Below are positions 24,809 to 34,117 of a stretch of 64,000 bases of DNA, piece by piece. The DNA is taken from NCBI RefSeq assembly GCF_009725995.1, contig NZ_RCNS01000001.1:1257195-1321194 (forward strand), written 5' to 3'. The translations under genes were made by a program, and so were the position numbers. Source of the stretch: Zobellia laminariae. GTDB taxonomy: Bacteria > Bacteroidota > Bacteroidia > Flavobacteriales > Flavobacteriaceae. Under the pieces are notes generated by a model. It saw only the letters and a program-made list of their open reading frames with translations. It was not told the DNA's origin and did not search any database. Numbering within the stretch: position 1 is the stretch's first letter; each line of letters starts with the position of its first letter.

Positions 24809-27151
24809 TTAGAAATTTAGATCATCTATATCATCATCCAAACCATCTTCTTCATCATTGTTCTCTACAACTCTGTCACAATCTATATTAATAGAAAGGT
24901 TTGAAGGTTTTTCAAACTCACTATCAGAAATTCCTAAACTTTTATTCTCATAGTTCTTTTTCATGTATAGACCCCAAATAGGTAAAGCCATAGATGCACC
25001 CTGACCATACTTAATAGATTCAAAGTGAATAGATCTATCATCACCACCAACCCAAACACCGGTAACTAGGTTAGGAACGATGCCCATAAACCAACCGTCA
25101 CTATTGTTCTGTGTTGTCCCTGTTTTACCTGCAATAGCATTTTTAAAACCATATGGGTAACCAGTAATAATCTCTTTATAAACTGTGGTATTTTGCATAC
25201 CCCTATGTCTAAGTCTTGTTCCGGAACCACCATGTGTAACACCCTCCATTAGGTTTAACATAGCGTAAGAAACATCTTTGCTCAGTACATCTTTAGTCTC
25301 AGGCACATATTCATATAAAACCGTTCCGTTCTTATCCTCTATACGTGTTACCATTACCGGCTTAACATATACGCCTTGGTTTGCAAATGTACCGTATGCA
25401 CCTACCATTTCGTATACATTAGTGTCATGAGTACCCAGTGCAATAGAAGGTACTTCAGGAATATTTCCAGTAATACCCAAGTTTTTAGCAATAGAAACTA
25501 CTGATCCCGGACCAACTTTATCGATTAATTGTGCCGTTACCGTATTTACCGAGTTTGCTAGTGCATCTTTAAGTGAATACATTTTTCCTGAGTATTGACC
25601 TACAGCATTCTTAGGACACCAAGCCTCTGTGTTCCCATGTTTCCCTGCCTCTATACAATATTGCGTATCAGGTAAAGAATCACAAGGTGATAGTCTCAAC
25701 TGATCAATAGCCGCCGCATATACGAAAGGTTTAAACGTTGATCCTGCCTGGCGTGAGCCTTGAATAACATTGTCATATTGGAAGTGTCTATAATCAATAC
25801 CACCAACCCAAGCCTTTACGTGGCCTGTCTGTGGCTCCATAGACATCATTGCAGCTCTTAAGAACGTTTTATAATATCTGATAGAATCCATTGGCGTCAT
25901 TATGGTATCGCGTTCACGACCCTCACTGTTCCAATCAAAAACGGTCATCTCTCTTTTCTTGCTGAATGACTCACGGATAACCTTTTCAGATTTACCTTCA
26001 TCGGCCATACTTCGCCATCTAGAAGAGTTTTTCATTTCTCTTTCTAGAATCTTCTTTATTTCAAACTTCTCTAAATCTAAAAACGGAGCCGTAGGATTTC
26101 TCTTTGGTGTATTTTGATGAAAGAATTCATTTTGTAGATTAGCCATATGCTTACGTACAGCATCCTCTGCATTGGCCTGCATACGAGAATCTATAGTCGT
26201 ATAAATTTTTAATCCATCTAGGTACAGGTTCCATTTATCTCTACCACCTTCCAAAGCTGGTTTGGGGTTTTTAGATATCCAATCGTTCATGAACCCTTGT
26301 AGGTACATTCTAAAATAGGTAGCCAAACCTTCCTTGTGAGATTCTGGATTAAAATTAATATCCATTTCCATAGCCTGTAAGGAATCTTTCTCCTGCTCAG
26401 TAATAAATTCATATTTGGCCATCTGTCCCAATACCGTATTTCTACGATTGGTCACTAATTCTGGTCTTCTAATTGGATTGAAATAAGACGAGTTCTTAAG
26501 CATACCGACCAAAACTGCCGACTCCTCTGTCTTAAGTTGTTGCGGTTCTTTGCCAAAATAGATTTTTGAAGCAGAACGTATACCATCTGCGTTATTAAGA
26601 AAATCATATTGATTGAAATACATAGCAATAATCTCTTGCTTTGTATATTGAGTTTCCAATCGGGTAGCGAGCACCCATTCCATGGCTTTTTGTTTGATGG
26701 TCTCAAGTTTATTTTTAGATCGTACCCCCACAAAAAGTTGTCTTGCCAACTGTTGTGTTATAGTACTGGCACCACCATTTTTCCCCAATTTTGCAACGGC
26801 TCTTAAAACTCCATACGCATCAATTCCTGAATGATCATAAAAACGTACATCTTCTGTGGCAATAAGTGCGTTTACTAAATTTTGCGGAAGACTATCATAA
26901 GGTACAGGAGTTCGGTTATCGTCCAAATAGAACTTACCCAATGTTTTGGCGTCCGAAGAAATAATCTCAGTAGCTAAGTTAGTCTGCGGATTCTCCAGAT
27001 ACTCATATTCCGGCATATCGCCTAACAGTCCCCAAGACGCGGACAAAAACAACAATACAACTAATAAAATACCTGAAACAAACAGAATCCAAAACCACTT
27101 GATGTATTTAAAATACCCATTGGTTTTTTTCTTTTTAACAACCTTGGCCAT
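24809..27151 (-). CDS. class A penicillin-binding protein 1A
   Basis: A 780-residue bifunctional peptidoglycan synthase. After a basic tail and one membrane helix (about 17-40), the glycosyltransferase domain shows the catalytic ATEDVRFYDHSG (Glu100) and GGASTITQQLARQLF. The transpeptidase domain has SxxK (GSTFKPF), SxN (ANSVNTVTAQ) and KTGTTQNN. The acidic C-terminus (DEEDGLDDDIDDLNF) is unusual but low complexity. Polymerises and cross-links murein in the periplasm. It starts 3 bp after gldH ends. Confidence 0.95.
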   Translation of the reverse strand: MAKVVKKKKTNGYFKYIKWFWILFVSGILLVVLLFLSASWGLLGDMPEYEYLENPQTNLATEIISSDAKTLGKFYLDDNRTPVPYDSLPQNLVNALIATEDVRFYDHSGIDAYGVLRAVAKLGKNGGASTITQQLARQLFVGVRSKNKLETIKQKAMEWVLATRLETQYTKQEIIAMYFNQYDFLNNADGIRSASKIYFGKEPQQLKTEESAVLVGMLKNSSYFNPIRRPELVTNRRNTVLGQMAKYEFITEQEKDSLQAMEMDINFNPESHKEGLATYFRMYLQGFMNDWISKNPKPALEGGRDKWNLYLDGLKIYTTIDSRMQANAEDAVRKHMANLQNEFFHQNTPKRNPTAPFLDLEKFEIKKILEREMKNSSRWRSMADEGKSEKVIRESFSKKREMTVFDWNSEGRERDTIMTPMDSIRYYKTFLRAAMMSMEPQTGHVKAWVGGIDYRHFQYDNVIQGSRQAGSTFKPFVYAAAIDQLRLSPCDSLPDTQYCIEAGKHGNTEAWCPKNAVGQYSGKMYSLKDALANSVNTVTAQLIDKVGPGSVVSIAKNLGITGNIPEVPSIALGTHDTNVYEMVGAYGTFANQGVYVKPVMVTRIEDKNGTVLYEYVPETKDVLSKDVSYAMLNLMEGVTHGGSGTRLRHRGMQNTTVYKEIITGYPYGFKNAIAGKTGTTQNNSDGWFMGIVPNLVTGVWVGGDDRSIHFESIKYGQGASMALPIWGLYMKKNYENKSLGISDSEFEKPSNLSINIDCDRVVENNDEEDGLDDDIDDLNF

Positions 27152-27154
27152 ACG

Positions 27155-27640
27155 TTACTCGTTACTTTTTTCTATTTCAAAACCGACGTCGGTTATGCCT
27201 TTTAAATTTTCAACACCGTTTACACTGCCATTTTTACGCATGGCATGCCAAACACGTAAATTATATACGCCAGAAGAAGGAAAAACGATGTTTTCCTTAA
27301 ACCATAATTTATTTTCTTTAATACTGCCGTATCCTTTCCCTAACCAAGTACCATCTGGCAAAGCCATTTCATACTCTAAGGTATCTTTTACGGTCTCCCC
27401 CGAAGGGTATTCCAATTCTGCAATCAGAAATAAGTTATTATACGGGAAAGTAGCATCATTACGCACAGTAATAAACATATTGTGCCTTTGTGTAGTATCT
27501 ATTTCCGAGAACGAGAAAAGAATATTATCCGTCTTGTTCCAAACCCCTCCTTTTGTTGCCTGAAATTCAGATTTCACTAAATCATCATTACACGCAAAGC
27601 ACAATACCAAAACAGCAAAAACCAGTAAAATCCTAGCCAT
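27155..27640 (-). CDS. gldH: gliding motility lipoprotein GldH
   Basis: A 161-residue lipoprotein required for gliding in Flavobacterium johnsoniae and linked to the type IX secretion machinery. The start MARILLVFAVLVLCFAC gives a short signal peptide with a lipobox ending at the Cys, then the GldH body with VWNKTDNILFSFSEIDT and SSGVYNLRVWHAMR. A longer reading of the frame upstream is the shadow of the ricT low-complexity tail. The ATG lies inside the last codons of ricT (8-nt overlap), so translation is probably coupled. Confidence 0.9.
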   Translation of the reverse strand: MARILLVFAVLVLCFACNDDLVKSEFQATKGGVWNKTDNILFSFSEIDTTQRHNMFITVRNDATFPYNNLFLIAELEYPSGETVKDTLEYEMALPDGTWLGKGYGSIKENKLWFKENIVFPSSGVYNLRVWHAMRKNGSVNGVENLKGITDVGFEIEKSNE

Positions 27641-28913
27641 TGTCTTGCTGTTTTTTAGGGTTGTTTCTCCTTCTTTTGTTTTTAGAAGTATTTGCATTAC
27701 CCGTTTTATTCCTGTTATTGTTATTATTAGTGTTACCGGTATTCTTCTTATTATTATTGGCGTTACCACTATTGCTTTTGGCCTTATTCCTTTTACGGTT
27801 ATTTCTATTTCTAGATTGTTTAGGTCTATCAAAACGTGTAAGGCTATCCTGCCCAACAACATTCTCAAACACCTTTTCTTCCTTAACGAAATTATCTACC
27901 GTATATTCCTCTAAGCTGGCAACTTTTTCTTTCTTTTTATTTTTTTCTAAAATTTCCTGAACCTGTTCTTTAGTCAGCGTATGCCAATTTGCTGGGTCGT
28001 CTCTATACGAAAACCAAAGCATACCCTTAAAAATATCGGTCTTTTGACAGAACGCAAGTCCTTTTTCAGTAAACAGTTTGGTATCTTGAGAAGGAAAGTC
28101 TTTTAATGCATCCAAGTACATATCTAGCTCATAGTTCAAACAACATTTAAGCTTTCCACATTGTCCAGCTAACTTTTGTGGGTTTAAAGATAACTGCTGA
28201 TAACGAGCAGCAGACGTGCTTACAGACCTGAAATCTGTTAACCAAGTAGAGCAGCATAATTCACGACCACAAGAACCAATACCGCCTAAACGTTGGGCTT
28301 CTTGACGATAACCAATTTGTCGCATTTCGATACGGATACCAAAAGCTTTGGCCATATCTTTTATTAACTGTCTAAAGTCAACTCGGTCTTCGGCTGTGTA
28401 ATAAAACGTGGCTTTTGAACCATCACCTTGAAACTCAACATCAGAAATCTTCATTTGAAGTTTCAAAATAATCGCTATTTCTCGCGCACGCTTTTTGATT
28501 TCTTCTTCTCGATCACGGCATTTCTGCCATTTATCGATATCATTTTGCGACGCTTTACGATGAACTTTAGGAAGGTTTTCGTCTTTATAATCAACTTTTT
28601 TGCGCTTCATCTGCACTTTCACCAACTCACCTACAAGGGTAACCATACCAATGTCATGACCTGATGATGCTTGTGTTGCCACAATATCACCTATTGAAAT
28701 AGATAGATTTTCACTATTTCTGAAGAATTCTTTTCTACTATTCTTAAATCGAACTTCAACGCAATCAAACGGTTTTTCACCGTTAGGAAGCGACATGTTG
28801 GAAAGCCAATCAAAGACGGTTAATTTATTACAACCATCGGTACCACAAGTTCCATTATTCTTGCAACCAGAAGGTTGTCCGTCCTTACCGGTCGAACAAC
28901 TGCTACAGCCCAT
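27633..28913 (-). CDS. ricT: PSP1-domain protein RicT/YaaT
   Basis: A 426-residue PSP1-domain protein. In Bacillus, RicT with RicA and RicF forms an iron-sulfur complex affecting mRNA maturation; the role in Bacteroidota is unproven. The Cys-rich N-terminus (MGCSSCSTGKDGQPSGC) and the cluster CGRELCCSTW...CGKLKCCLNYELD are clear. The tail from about residue 365 is an Asn/Lys/Arg-rich low-complexity stretch, likely RNA-binding or disordered. It heads the ricT-gldH-PBP1A operon; a TTTGGCC/GGCCAAA inverted repeat lies just upstream (28928-28956). Confidence 0.9.
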   Translation of the reverse strand: MGCSSCSTGKDGQPSGCKNNGTCGTDGCNKLTVFDWLSNMSLPNGEKPFDCVEVRFKNSRKEFFRNSENLSISIGDIVATQASSGHDIGMVTLVGELVKVQMKRKKVDYKDENLPKVHRKASQNDIDKWQKCRDREEEIKKRAREIAIILKLQMKISDVEFQGDGSKATFYYTAEDRVDFRQLIKDMAKAFGIRIEMRQIGYRQEAQRLGGIGSCGRELCCSTWLTDFRSVSTSAARYQQLSLNPQKLAGQCGKLKCCLNYELDMYLDALKDFPSQDTKLFTEKGLAFCQKTDIFKGMLWFSYRDDPANWHTLTKEQVQEILEKNKKKEKVASLEEYTVDNFVKEEKVFENVVGQDSLTRFDRPKQSRNRNNRKRNKAKSNSGNANNNKKNTGNTNNNNNRNKTGNANTSKNKRRRNNPKKQQDNG

Positions 28914-28927
28914 ATATTATATCTTGG

Positions 28928-28956
28928 TTTGGCCTAAACGGGGGTTTTTGGCCAAA
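28928..28956. promoter_or_regulatory. inverted repeat before ricT
   Basis: TTTGGCC (28928-28934) and GGCCAAA (28950-28956) enclose 15 bases between ricT and the divergent MFS gene. It could be an operator or a leader stem-loop; nothing more can be said. Confidence 0.3.
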
Positions 28957-29088
28957 TAGGGTTCTTACTAATTTTATATGTAAAGGTACTAAATTTTTAA
29001 TGTGATAGAAAGTTATCTCAACTTACACAGGTTCTTCGTTCCTTTGCGCCAAATTTGGCTCTGTTTTAAAAAATTGATGCTGCATTAT

Positions 29089-30258
29089 ATGGAAAAACAA
29101 AAAACACTTAGCAATACCGTTCTCTACCTCATGAGCCTTTCAGCAGGGTTGGTCGCAGCAAATCTCTACTACAACCAGCCTTTGCTACACATGATCTCTG
29201 TTAGTTTTGGTGTTACCGAATCTGCAGTGAGCAATGTTGCTTTGGCCACACAATTGGGTTATGCGTTTGGTTTATTATTTGTAATTCCGCTAGGGGATAT
29301 GGTTTCCAATCAAAAAATACTAAAAATTGATTTTCTATTCATGCTTCTCTCACTACTGGCCGCTGCTTTCTCTACCTCCTTATGGCTTCTTGTTGTTTCT
29401 AGCTTTTTTATAGGGTGTACATCTGCCTTACCGCAGTTATTTGTTCCTATGGCAGCACAATTGTCTAATGCTGAAAACAGGGGCCGTGCCATAGGAATTG
29501 TTATGAGCGGTTTGCTTATTGGTATTTTGGGAAGCCGAGCTATTAGTGGTTTTGTTGGCGAACAGTTTGGGTGGCGCACCATGTATTTTGTAGCAACGGC
29601 TATGATGTTTGTTTTATTTATAATTCTGAAATTTAAACTGCCCAGGGTTGAGCCAGTCTACAAAGGCCGGTATATGGATTTGATGAAATCATTAATTCAC
29701 TTCTTCAGAACCGAGCAGCCTTTGCGACTTGCCGCAATACGAGGTGGACTTTCATTTGCCGGTTTAAGTGCTTTTTGGACCACCCTAGTTTTTCTTATGG
29801 AAGATAACTTTGGTTATGGGAGTGGCATCACCGGAACTTTTGGGCTTATTGGCATTGTAGGAGCTTTGGCAGCTACCGTTGTTGGAAAACTAAGCGACCG
29901 AATGAGTAAAAACCGAATCATTATTTCATCAACCTTTATTCTGATTCTTTCTTGGTCTGTATTCTTATTTTCCCATCATTCCATTATAGGCATTGTCATT
30001 GGGGTTATTTTGGTAGACCTTGGGCAACAATCGCTTCATATTGCCAACCAGAACATTATATTCTCTAGAAACGAAAATGCCCGAAACAGAATAAATACTG
30101 TGTACATGGTCATCTTTTTTCTAGGAGGTGCCCTTGGAACAATTCTAGGTGCCTTCGCATGGCAACATTACCAATGGGTAGGTGTATCTATTTTAGGACT
30201 TATCCTTTCTGTAACAACACTGGTAGCCCATTTATTATATGGCGATAAGAATATGTAA
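29089..30258 (+). CDS. MFS transporter
   Basis: A major-facilitator permease of about 389 residues; start MEKQKTLSNTVLYLMSL is preferred because the preceding 29 codons from 29002 are leader-like. Twelve hydrophobic segments are expected; GLVAANLYYNQPLLHMI near the N-terminus and the motif GKLSDRMSKNR between the halves fit the drug/sugar-efflux MFS branch. Substrate unknown. Divergent from ricT and convergent with trhO (3 bp apart). Confidence 0.9.
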   Translation: MEKQKTLSNTVLYLMSLSAGLVAANLYYNQPLLHMISVSFGVTESAVSNVALATQLGYAFGLLFVIPLGDMVSNQKILKIDFLFMLLSLLAAAFSTSLWLLVVSSFFIGCTSALPQLFVPMAAQLSNAENRGRAIGIVMSGLLIGILGSRAISGFVGEQFGWRTMYFVATAMMFVLFIILKFKLPRVEPVYKGRYMDLMKSLIHFFRTEQPLRLAAIRGGLSFAGLSAFWTTLVFLMEDNFGYGSGITGTFGLIGIVGALAATVVGKLSDRMSKNRIIISSTFILILSWSVFLFSHHSIIGIVIGVILVDLGQQSLHIANQNIIFSRNENARNRINTVYMVIFFLGGALGTILGAFAWQHYQWVGVSILGLILSVTTLVAHLLYGDKNM

Positions 30259-30261
30259 AAC

Positions 30262-31293
30262 TTAGTTTTTAAACTTAAGCACTTCTGACCTTCCTTTTTT
30301 GAAGATTTTGTTACTGGCCCCTTTGCCCTTGCGTAACTTTTTTTGTTCTTCATAAGGTAATTCATGTACTTCTTTACATGAGTCCGAACAGCAGTCGTGC
30401 ATTTTTTTTGCGCAATCTTCACATTGAATAAACAAAAGATGACAAGCTTCATTGGCACAGTTAACATGGTTATCACAAGGATTTCCACATTGGTGACAAT
30501 TCGCAATAACATCATCTGTAATACGCTCACTACGGCGGTGATCAAAGACAAAGTTTTTACCCAGAAATTTATTTTCAAGCTTTTTATTCTCTACTTGACG
30601 GGTATAATCAATAATACCACCTTCTAATTGGTAAACTTGTTTAAAACCTTTGTGCTTGTAATAGGCACTTGCTTTTTCGCAACGTATTCCCCCAGTGCAG
30701 TACATAACCAGTTTTTTATCTTCCTTATGGTCTGCGAGGTCTTTTTCTATAATATCTAGTGAATCTCTAAACGTATCTACATCTGGAGTTATAGCATTCT
30801 TAAAATGACCAATCTCACTCTCATAATGATTACGCATATCTACCAAAATGGTATCTGGATCCTCAATAAGTTCATTAAATTTTTCAGCACCTACGTGAAT
30901 TCCTTTATTTGTAACATCAAAAGTTTCATCCACCAGGCCATCTGCAACAATTTTTTTTCTAACCTTAACCTTCAGTTTCAAAAAGGAAAGATTATCCTGC
31001 TCTATGGCAATATTCAATCGTACATTTTCTAAAAAGGTGATACTATCCAAATGAGCCTTAAACAGTTCAAAATTCTCCGCAGGAATAGATAATTGGGCGT
31101 TTATACCTTCATTAGCTACATAGATGCGCCCAAGAACGTCTAATTCGTTCCAATTAATGAAAAGGTGATTTCTAAATAGTTCAGGATTGCCAATCTGTGC
31201 ATATTTGTAGAAAGAGATGGTCAAACGTTCTTGCCCGGCTTCTTCAATAAGAGCCGCTCTTTCTTTTGCACTTAAGTTATTGTACAGTTGCAT
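30262..31293 (-). CDS. trhO: tRNA uridine 5-hydroxylase TrhO
   Basis: A 343-residue rhodanese-domain protein matching TrhO (YceA), which makes 5-hydroxyuridine at tRNA position 34 with oxygen. An N-terminal acylphosphatase-like region (VANEGINAQLSIPAENF) precedes the rhodanese domain with its catalytic Cys in MYCTGGIRCEKAS. The C-terminus is Cys-rich (CHQCGNPCDNHVNC, CEDCAKKMHDCC), likely binding zinc, and ends in a basic tail. Single gene. Confidence 0.93.
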   Translation of the reverse strand: MQLYNNLSAKERAALIEEAGQERLTISFYKYAQIGNPELFRNHLFINWNELDVLGRIYVANEGINAQLSIPAENFELFKAHLDSITFLENVRLNIAIEQDNLSFLKLKVKVRKKIVADGLVDETFDVTNKGIHVGAEKFNELIEDPDTILVDMRNHYESEIGHFKNAITPDVDTFRDSLDIIEKDLADHKEDKKLVMYCTGGIRCEKASAYYKHKGFKQVYQLEGGIIDYTRQVENKKLENKFLGKNFVFDHRRSERITDDVIANCHQCGNPCDNHVNCANEACHLLFIQCEDCAKKMHDCCSDSCKEVHELPYEEQKKLRKGKGASNKIFKKGRSEVLKFKN

Positions 31294-31387
31294 GCTATAC
31301 TAATGTTTTAAGTTTATAAAGAATTTTCTAAGGCTGCAAAGATAAGAAATATTGATAATTCTTTTCTATTGATAGAATTTAGACTGC

Positions 31388-31516
31388 CTAACCAAAATCA
31401 ATAGTAAAAATAAAAAAAGAGCCCCGGTAAATTACCAAGGCTCTTAATTGACCGTTCCCATTTTTCTTTTTCATAGCATCTTTCAAAAAACACATAAAAA
31501 AGGAACTGGTCGCCAT
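31388..31516 (-). ncRNA. short minus-strand transcript or 42-residue ORF
   Basis: An ORF from ATG at 31516 to TAG at 31388 encodes 42 residues (MATSSFFMCFLKDAMKKKNG then a hydrophobic end). It reads through the terminator hairpin at 31417-31445, which argues for a non-coding RNA or a truncated peptide. The putative promoter at 31590-31617 would start transcription about 70 bases upstream. Confidence 0.3.
31417..31445 (-). terminator. terminator of short transcript near recA
   Basis: AAGAGCC/GGCTCTT arms with inner GGTAA/TTACC, followed on the minus strand by seven Ts. No annotated leftward gene precedes it, which points to an unrecognised transcript. Confidence 0.75.
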
Positions 31517-31589
31517 TGCTCCCTAACACTAAAAAGGGAAGCTTATTTTGAGTTAGTTTCCGATTGTTAAACCGAAACAATATTTTAAA

Positions 31590-31617
31590 TAAGATACAAC
31601 GCCATCATAAGGGTTGC
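31590..31617 (-). promoter_or_regulatory. ECF-type promoter, leftward
   Basis: On the minus strand ACGCAACCCTT, with GCAACC at 31617-31612, a 15-base spacer, then TATCTTA (31596-31590). The same -35 core and spacing occur upstream of the sigma-factor operon at 32928-32955. Confidence 0.45.
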
Positions 31618-31818
31618 GTTAGAGAAACAACTTTTAATAAACACTTTTCTTTAGACGTGTAACAATCGAATGCCTTACAGCTACCATCTTCAATTCTGAA
31701 AACTTTAACGTATTGAGAATAAGTGAAAAACTAGATGCCTATTTTCAGAAAATGAACCGCAGAACTGGCATTATGATAAAAGAAATGGTAATTTAGCATC
31801 CCTTAAAAAAAAGAAAAT

Positions 31819-32826
31819 ATGAGCTCGGAAAAAGAAGCAAAACTCAAGGCCCTTAAATTAACCTTAGATAAATTAGACAAGACTTACGGAAAAGGTGCCG
31901 TAATGAAAATGGGAGATAGTGTGGTTCAAGATGTTGAAGTCATTCCTTCTGGTTCATTAGGTCTTGATATAGCGTTAGGGGTTGGCGGTTACCCGCGTGG
32001 TAGAGTAATTGAAATATATGGTCCAGAATCATCAGGTAAGACCACTTTAACACTACACGCTATGGCCGAAGCTCAAAAAAACGGAGGTATTGCTGCGTTT
32101 ATTGATGCAGAACATGCTTTTGACCGTTTTTACGCTCAAAAACTAGGTGTAGATATAGACAACCTTATTATTTCTCAACCAGATAACGGTGAACAAGCTT
32201 TAGAAATAGCCGACAACCTTATCCGCTCAGGAGCTATTGATATTGTTGTTATTGACTCCGTTGCAGCTTTAACTCCAAAAAGTGAGATTGAAGGCGAGAT
32301 GGGAGACTCTAAGATGGGACTTCATGCAAGGTTAATGTCACAAGCACTTCGTAAACTTACAGGGTCTATAAGCAAAACTAACTGTACGGTTATTTTCATT
32401 AACCAGTTACGTGAGAAAATTGGTGTAATGTTTGGAAATCCTGAAACTACAACTGGTGGTAATGCATTAAAATTTTATGCCTCAGTACGACTTGATATTC
32501 GTAGATCAACACAGATTAAAGATACAGATGGTAATGTTCAGGGTAACAAAACCCGCGTAAAAGTTGTGAAGAACAAAGTAGCTCCACCATTCAGAACTAC
32601 AGAGTTTGACATTGTTTATGGCGAAGGAATATCTAAAGTTGGTGAAGTTATTGATCTTGGCGTAGAGTATGAAATAGTCAAGAAAAGTGGTTCATGGTTC
32701 AGTTATGGTGACACTAAACTAGGACAAGGTCGTGATGCCGTTAAATCTTTGTTATTGGATAATCCAGAACTTTTTGAAGAACTAGACGGAAAAATTAGAG
32801 CTGCCATTAAAGCTCTTAAGGAATAG
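31819..32826 (+). CDS. recA: recombinase RecA
   Basis: The 335-residue strand-exchange recombinase and SOS co-protease. Walker A GPESSGKT at 68-75, IDAEHAFD, and loop 2 region [22 protein letters not shown] are all intact. The N-terminal helix and C-terminal domain ([16 protein letters not shown]) are present, so the gene is complete. Single gene followed by a long perfect hairpin. Confidence 0.98.
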   Translation: MSSEKEAKLKALKLTLDKLDKTYGKGAVMKMGDSVVQDVEVIPSGSLGLDIALGVGGYPRGRVIEIYGPESSGKTTLTLHAMAEAQKNGGIAAFIDAEHAFDRFYAQKLGVDIDNLIISQPDNGEQALEIADNLIRSGAIDIVVIDSVAALTPKSEIEGEMGDSKMGLHARLMSQALRKLTGSISKTNCTVIFINQLREKIGVMFGNPETTTGGNALKFYASVRLDIRRSTQIKDTDGNVQGNKTRVKVVKNKVAPPFRTTEFDIVYGEGISKVGEVIDLGVEYEIVKKSGSWFSYGDTKLGQGRDAVKSLLLDNPELFEELDGKIRAAIKALKE

Positions 32827-32850
32827 TATATATTCTTTATTACATATTTT

Positions 32851-32894
32851 ACGCCGTAAACAAACAACAGGTCATGGTTGTTTGTTTACGGCGT
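32851..32894 (+). terminator. long hairpin after recA
   Basis: Perfect 18-bp arms (32851-32868 and 32877-32894; ACGCCGTAAACAAACAAC) with loop AGGTCATG, 24 bp after the recA stop. Only a short T-run follows. Confidence 0.75.
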
Positions 32895-32927
32895 AACTTT
32901 ATATTTACAGCTTAAAAGCTACTTCAC

Positions 32928-32955
32928 GCAACCCTTGCACCTATTTTTCATCTAG
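32928..32955 (+). promoter_or_regulatory. ECF-type promoter of sigma operon
   Basis: ACGCAACCCTT with GCAACC at 32928-32933, 15-base spacer, then CATCTAG (32949-32955), 19 bases before the lipoprotein ATG. It has the same architecture as the leftward site at 31590-31617, consistent with autoregulation by the ECF sigma factor encoded downstream. Confidence 0.45.
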
Positions 32956-32974
32956 TAAGAAAAATTGAAGTACA

Positions 32975-33403
32975 ATGAGGAAATCATACCTTAAGATTTT
33001 AGGCTTAGCATCCTTGCTAACTATCGCGTCCTGTAGTTTAGATGACGACCGCGTAAACTTTCAATACACACCTCTTCATATAACCAATGCCAGTTTACCT
33101 GATACATTTGAATTAGGTCGGGTGTATACCGTAGATGTAAATATTCTTAGACCAGATGATTGTACACTACTAGACCAGTTTGATGTACGGCGTTCTTTTA
33201 CGGATAGTACACAAATTAGAACCGTATCTGCAGTAGGCATTACACTTGACAAAGAAGATTGCACTGAAGTCAATGACGAACTACAAGACGGATTTCAATT
33301 TGAAGTGCTCTATACCAAACCGTATATTTTTAGATTCTATACTGGTGATGATACTAAAGGTGAACCTGAATTTTTAGAAATAGAAGTGCCAGTAAAAGAA
33401 TAA
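32975..33403 (+). CDS. small lipoprotein of unknown function
   Basis: A 142-residue lipoprotein with signal peptide and lipobox (LLTIASCS, Cys20). The mature part is beta-rich with a Cys pair (DDCTLLDQF, KEDCTEVND) and ends EFLEIEVPVKE. No family recognised. It leads the probable operon with the ECF sigma factor (84 bp downstream) and beta-barrel protein, and has an ECF-type promoter in front, so it may take part in envelope stress sensing. Confidence 0.7.
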   Translation: MRKSYLKILGLASLLTIASCSLDDDRVNFQYTPLHITNASLPDTFELGRVYTVDVNILRPDDCTLLDQFDVRRSFTDSTQIRTVSAVGITLDKEDCTEVNDELQDGFQFEVLYTKPYIFRFYTGDDTKGEPEFLEIEVPVKE

Positions 33404-33487
33404 TTATCTTTAACCTAAGCCATTCAAATTTCTAAAACATTCTTTCAAAGCCTGTAAACCACAAGCTTTTAAAAACACCACACCACT

Positions 33488-34060
33488 TTGGGTCTAGAAG
33501 AACTCATAAATAATTGTAAAAAAGGTAACAGACAGGCACAAGAACAATTGTACCGGGATTACTCCCGCACATTGTTTGGTATCTGCCTGAAGTATTCGCG
33601 CAACCGTACGGAGGCCGAAGACAACCTACACGACAGTTTTATGGTCATCTACAAGAAAGTTGATCAGTTTAAGTTTAAAGGTTCTTTTGAGGGATGGCTT
33701 AAACGTATTACCGTCAATACAGTTCTTCAAAAGTATCGCAAAGAAGAACACCTGAGTTTGGTTACAGAAAACACCGAAGAGGTGGAACCAGAAGTGGAAG
33801 GGGATTATGAAAGTATAAGTTTAGATGCCTTATTAAAGCATATTCAGGAACTACCTGACAAATATCGTCTAACATTCAATCTGTATGTTCTTGACGGATA
33901 TACCCATAAAGAAATTAGTGAACTTTTAGGCACTAGCCAAGGCACATCAAAAAGTAACCTAGCCCGTGCTCGAAAACTTTTAAGAGAAAAAATAGAGATT
34001 ACAAAGAATAAAGCCATCATTGGTCTACTCATCTTCTTTTTATTAGGATTTTGCGTTTAG
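33488..34060 (+). CDS. ECF RNA polymerase sigma factor
   Basis: A 190-residue sigma-70 family factor. Region 2 is seen in YRDYSRTLFGICLKYSRNRTEAEDNLHDSF and FKGSFEGWLKRITVN, and region 4 in LPDKYRLTFNLYVLDGYTHKEI with the recognition helix SQGTSKSNLARARKLLRE. The start is TTG; no ATG occurs in frame before the essential region 2. The C-terminus is hydrophobic (IIGLLIFFLLGFCV), unusual for a soluble sigma factor and perhaps a membrane tether. The next gene encodes a probable anti-sigma-like membrane/barrel protein. Confidence 0.9.
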   Translation: MGLEELINNCKKGNRQAQEQLYRDYSRTLFGICLKYSRNRTEAEDNLHDSFMVIYKKVDQFKFKGSFEGWLKRITVNTVLQKYRKEEHLSLVTENTEEVEPEVEGDYESISLDALLKHIQELPDKYRLTFNLYVLDGYTHKEISELLGTSQGTSKSNLARARKLLREKIEITKNKAIIGLLIFFLLGFCV

Positions 34061-34117
34061 ACTTTGAAAAATAGTACATCAAAAAAAACAAAATACCGAG
34101 TACCTAAGCATTGAAGG

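Larger units (their letters stand above)
31294..31818. other. intergenic region before recA
   Basis: This 525-bp gap holds a putative short minus-strand transcription unit (ECF-type promoter about 31590-31617, terminator 31417-31445) and, to its right, AT-rich sequence that should contain the recA promoter. No clear TAnnTTTG site was found for recA. Confidence 0.5.

Noticed and set aside
27641..27868. 76 extra N-terminal codons for gldH
   Set aside because: They are the out-of-frame shadow of the ricT tail, and the lipoprotein signal starts only at the internal ATG 27640.
27640..27960. Long plus-strand ORFs of hydrophobic, Leu/Phe-rich composition
   Set aside because: They are antisense shadows of the Asn/Lys/Arg-rich low-complexity tail of ricT, not real membrane proteins.
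31398..31580. 60-codon minus-strand ORF with TTG start
   Set aside because: It runs into the terminator hairpin and has no recognisable features; the shorter ATG frame and an RNA interpretation fit the context better.
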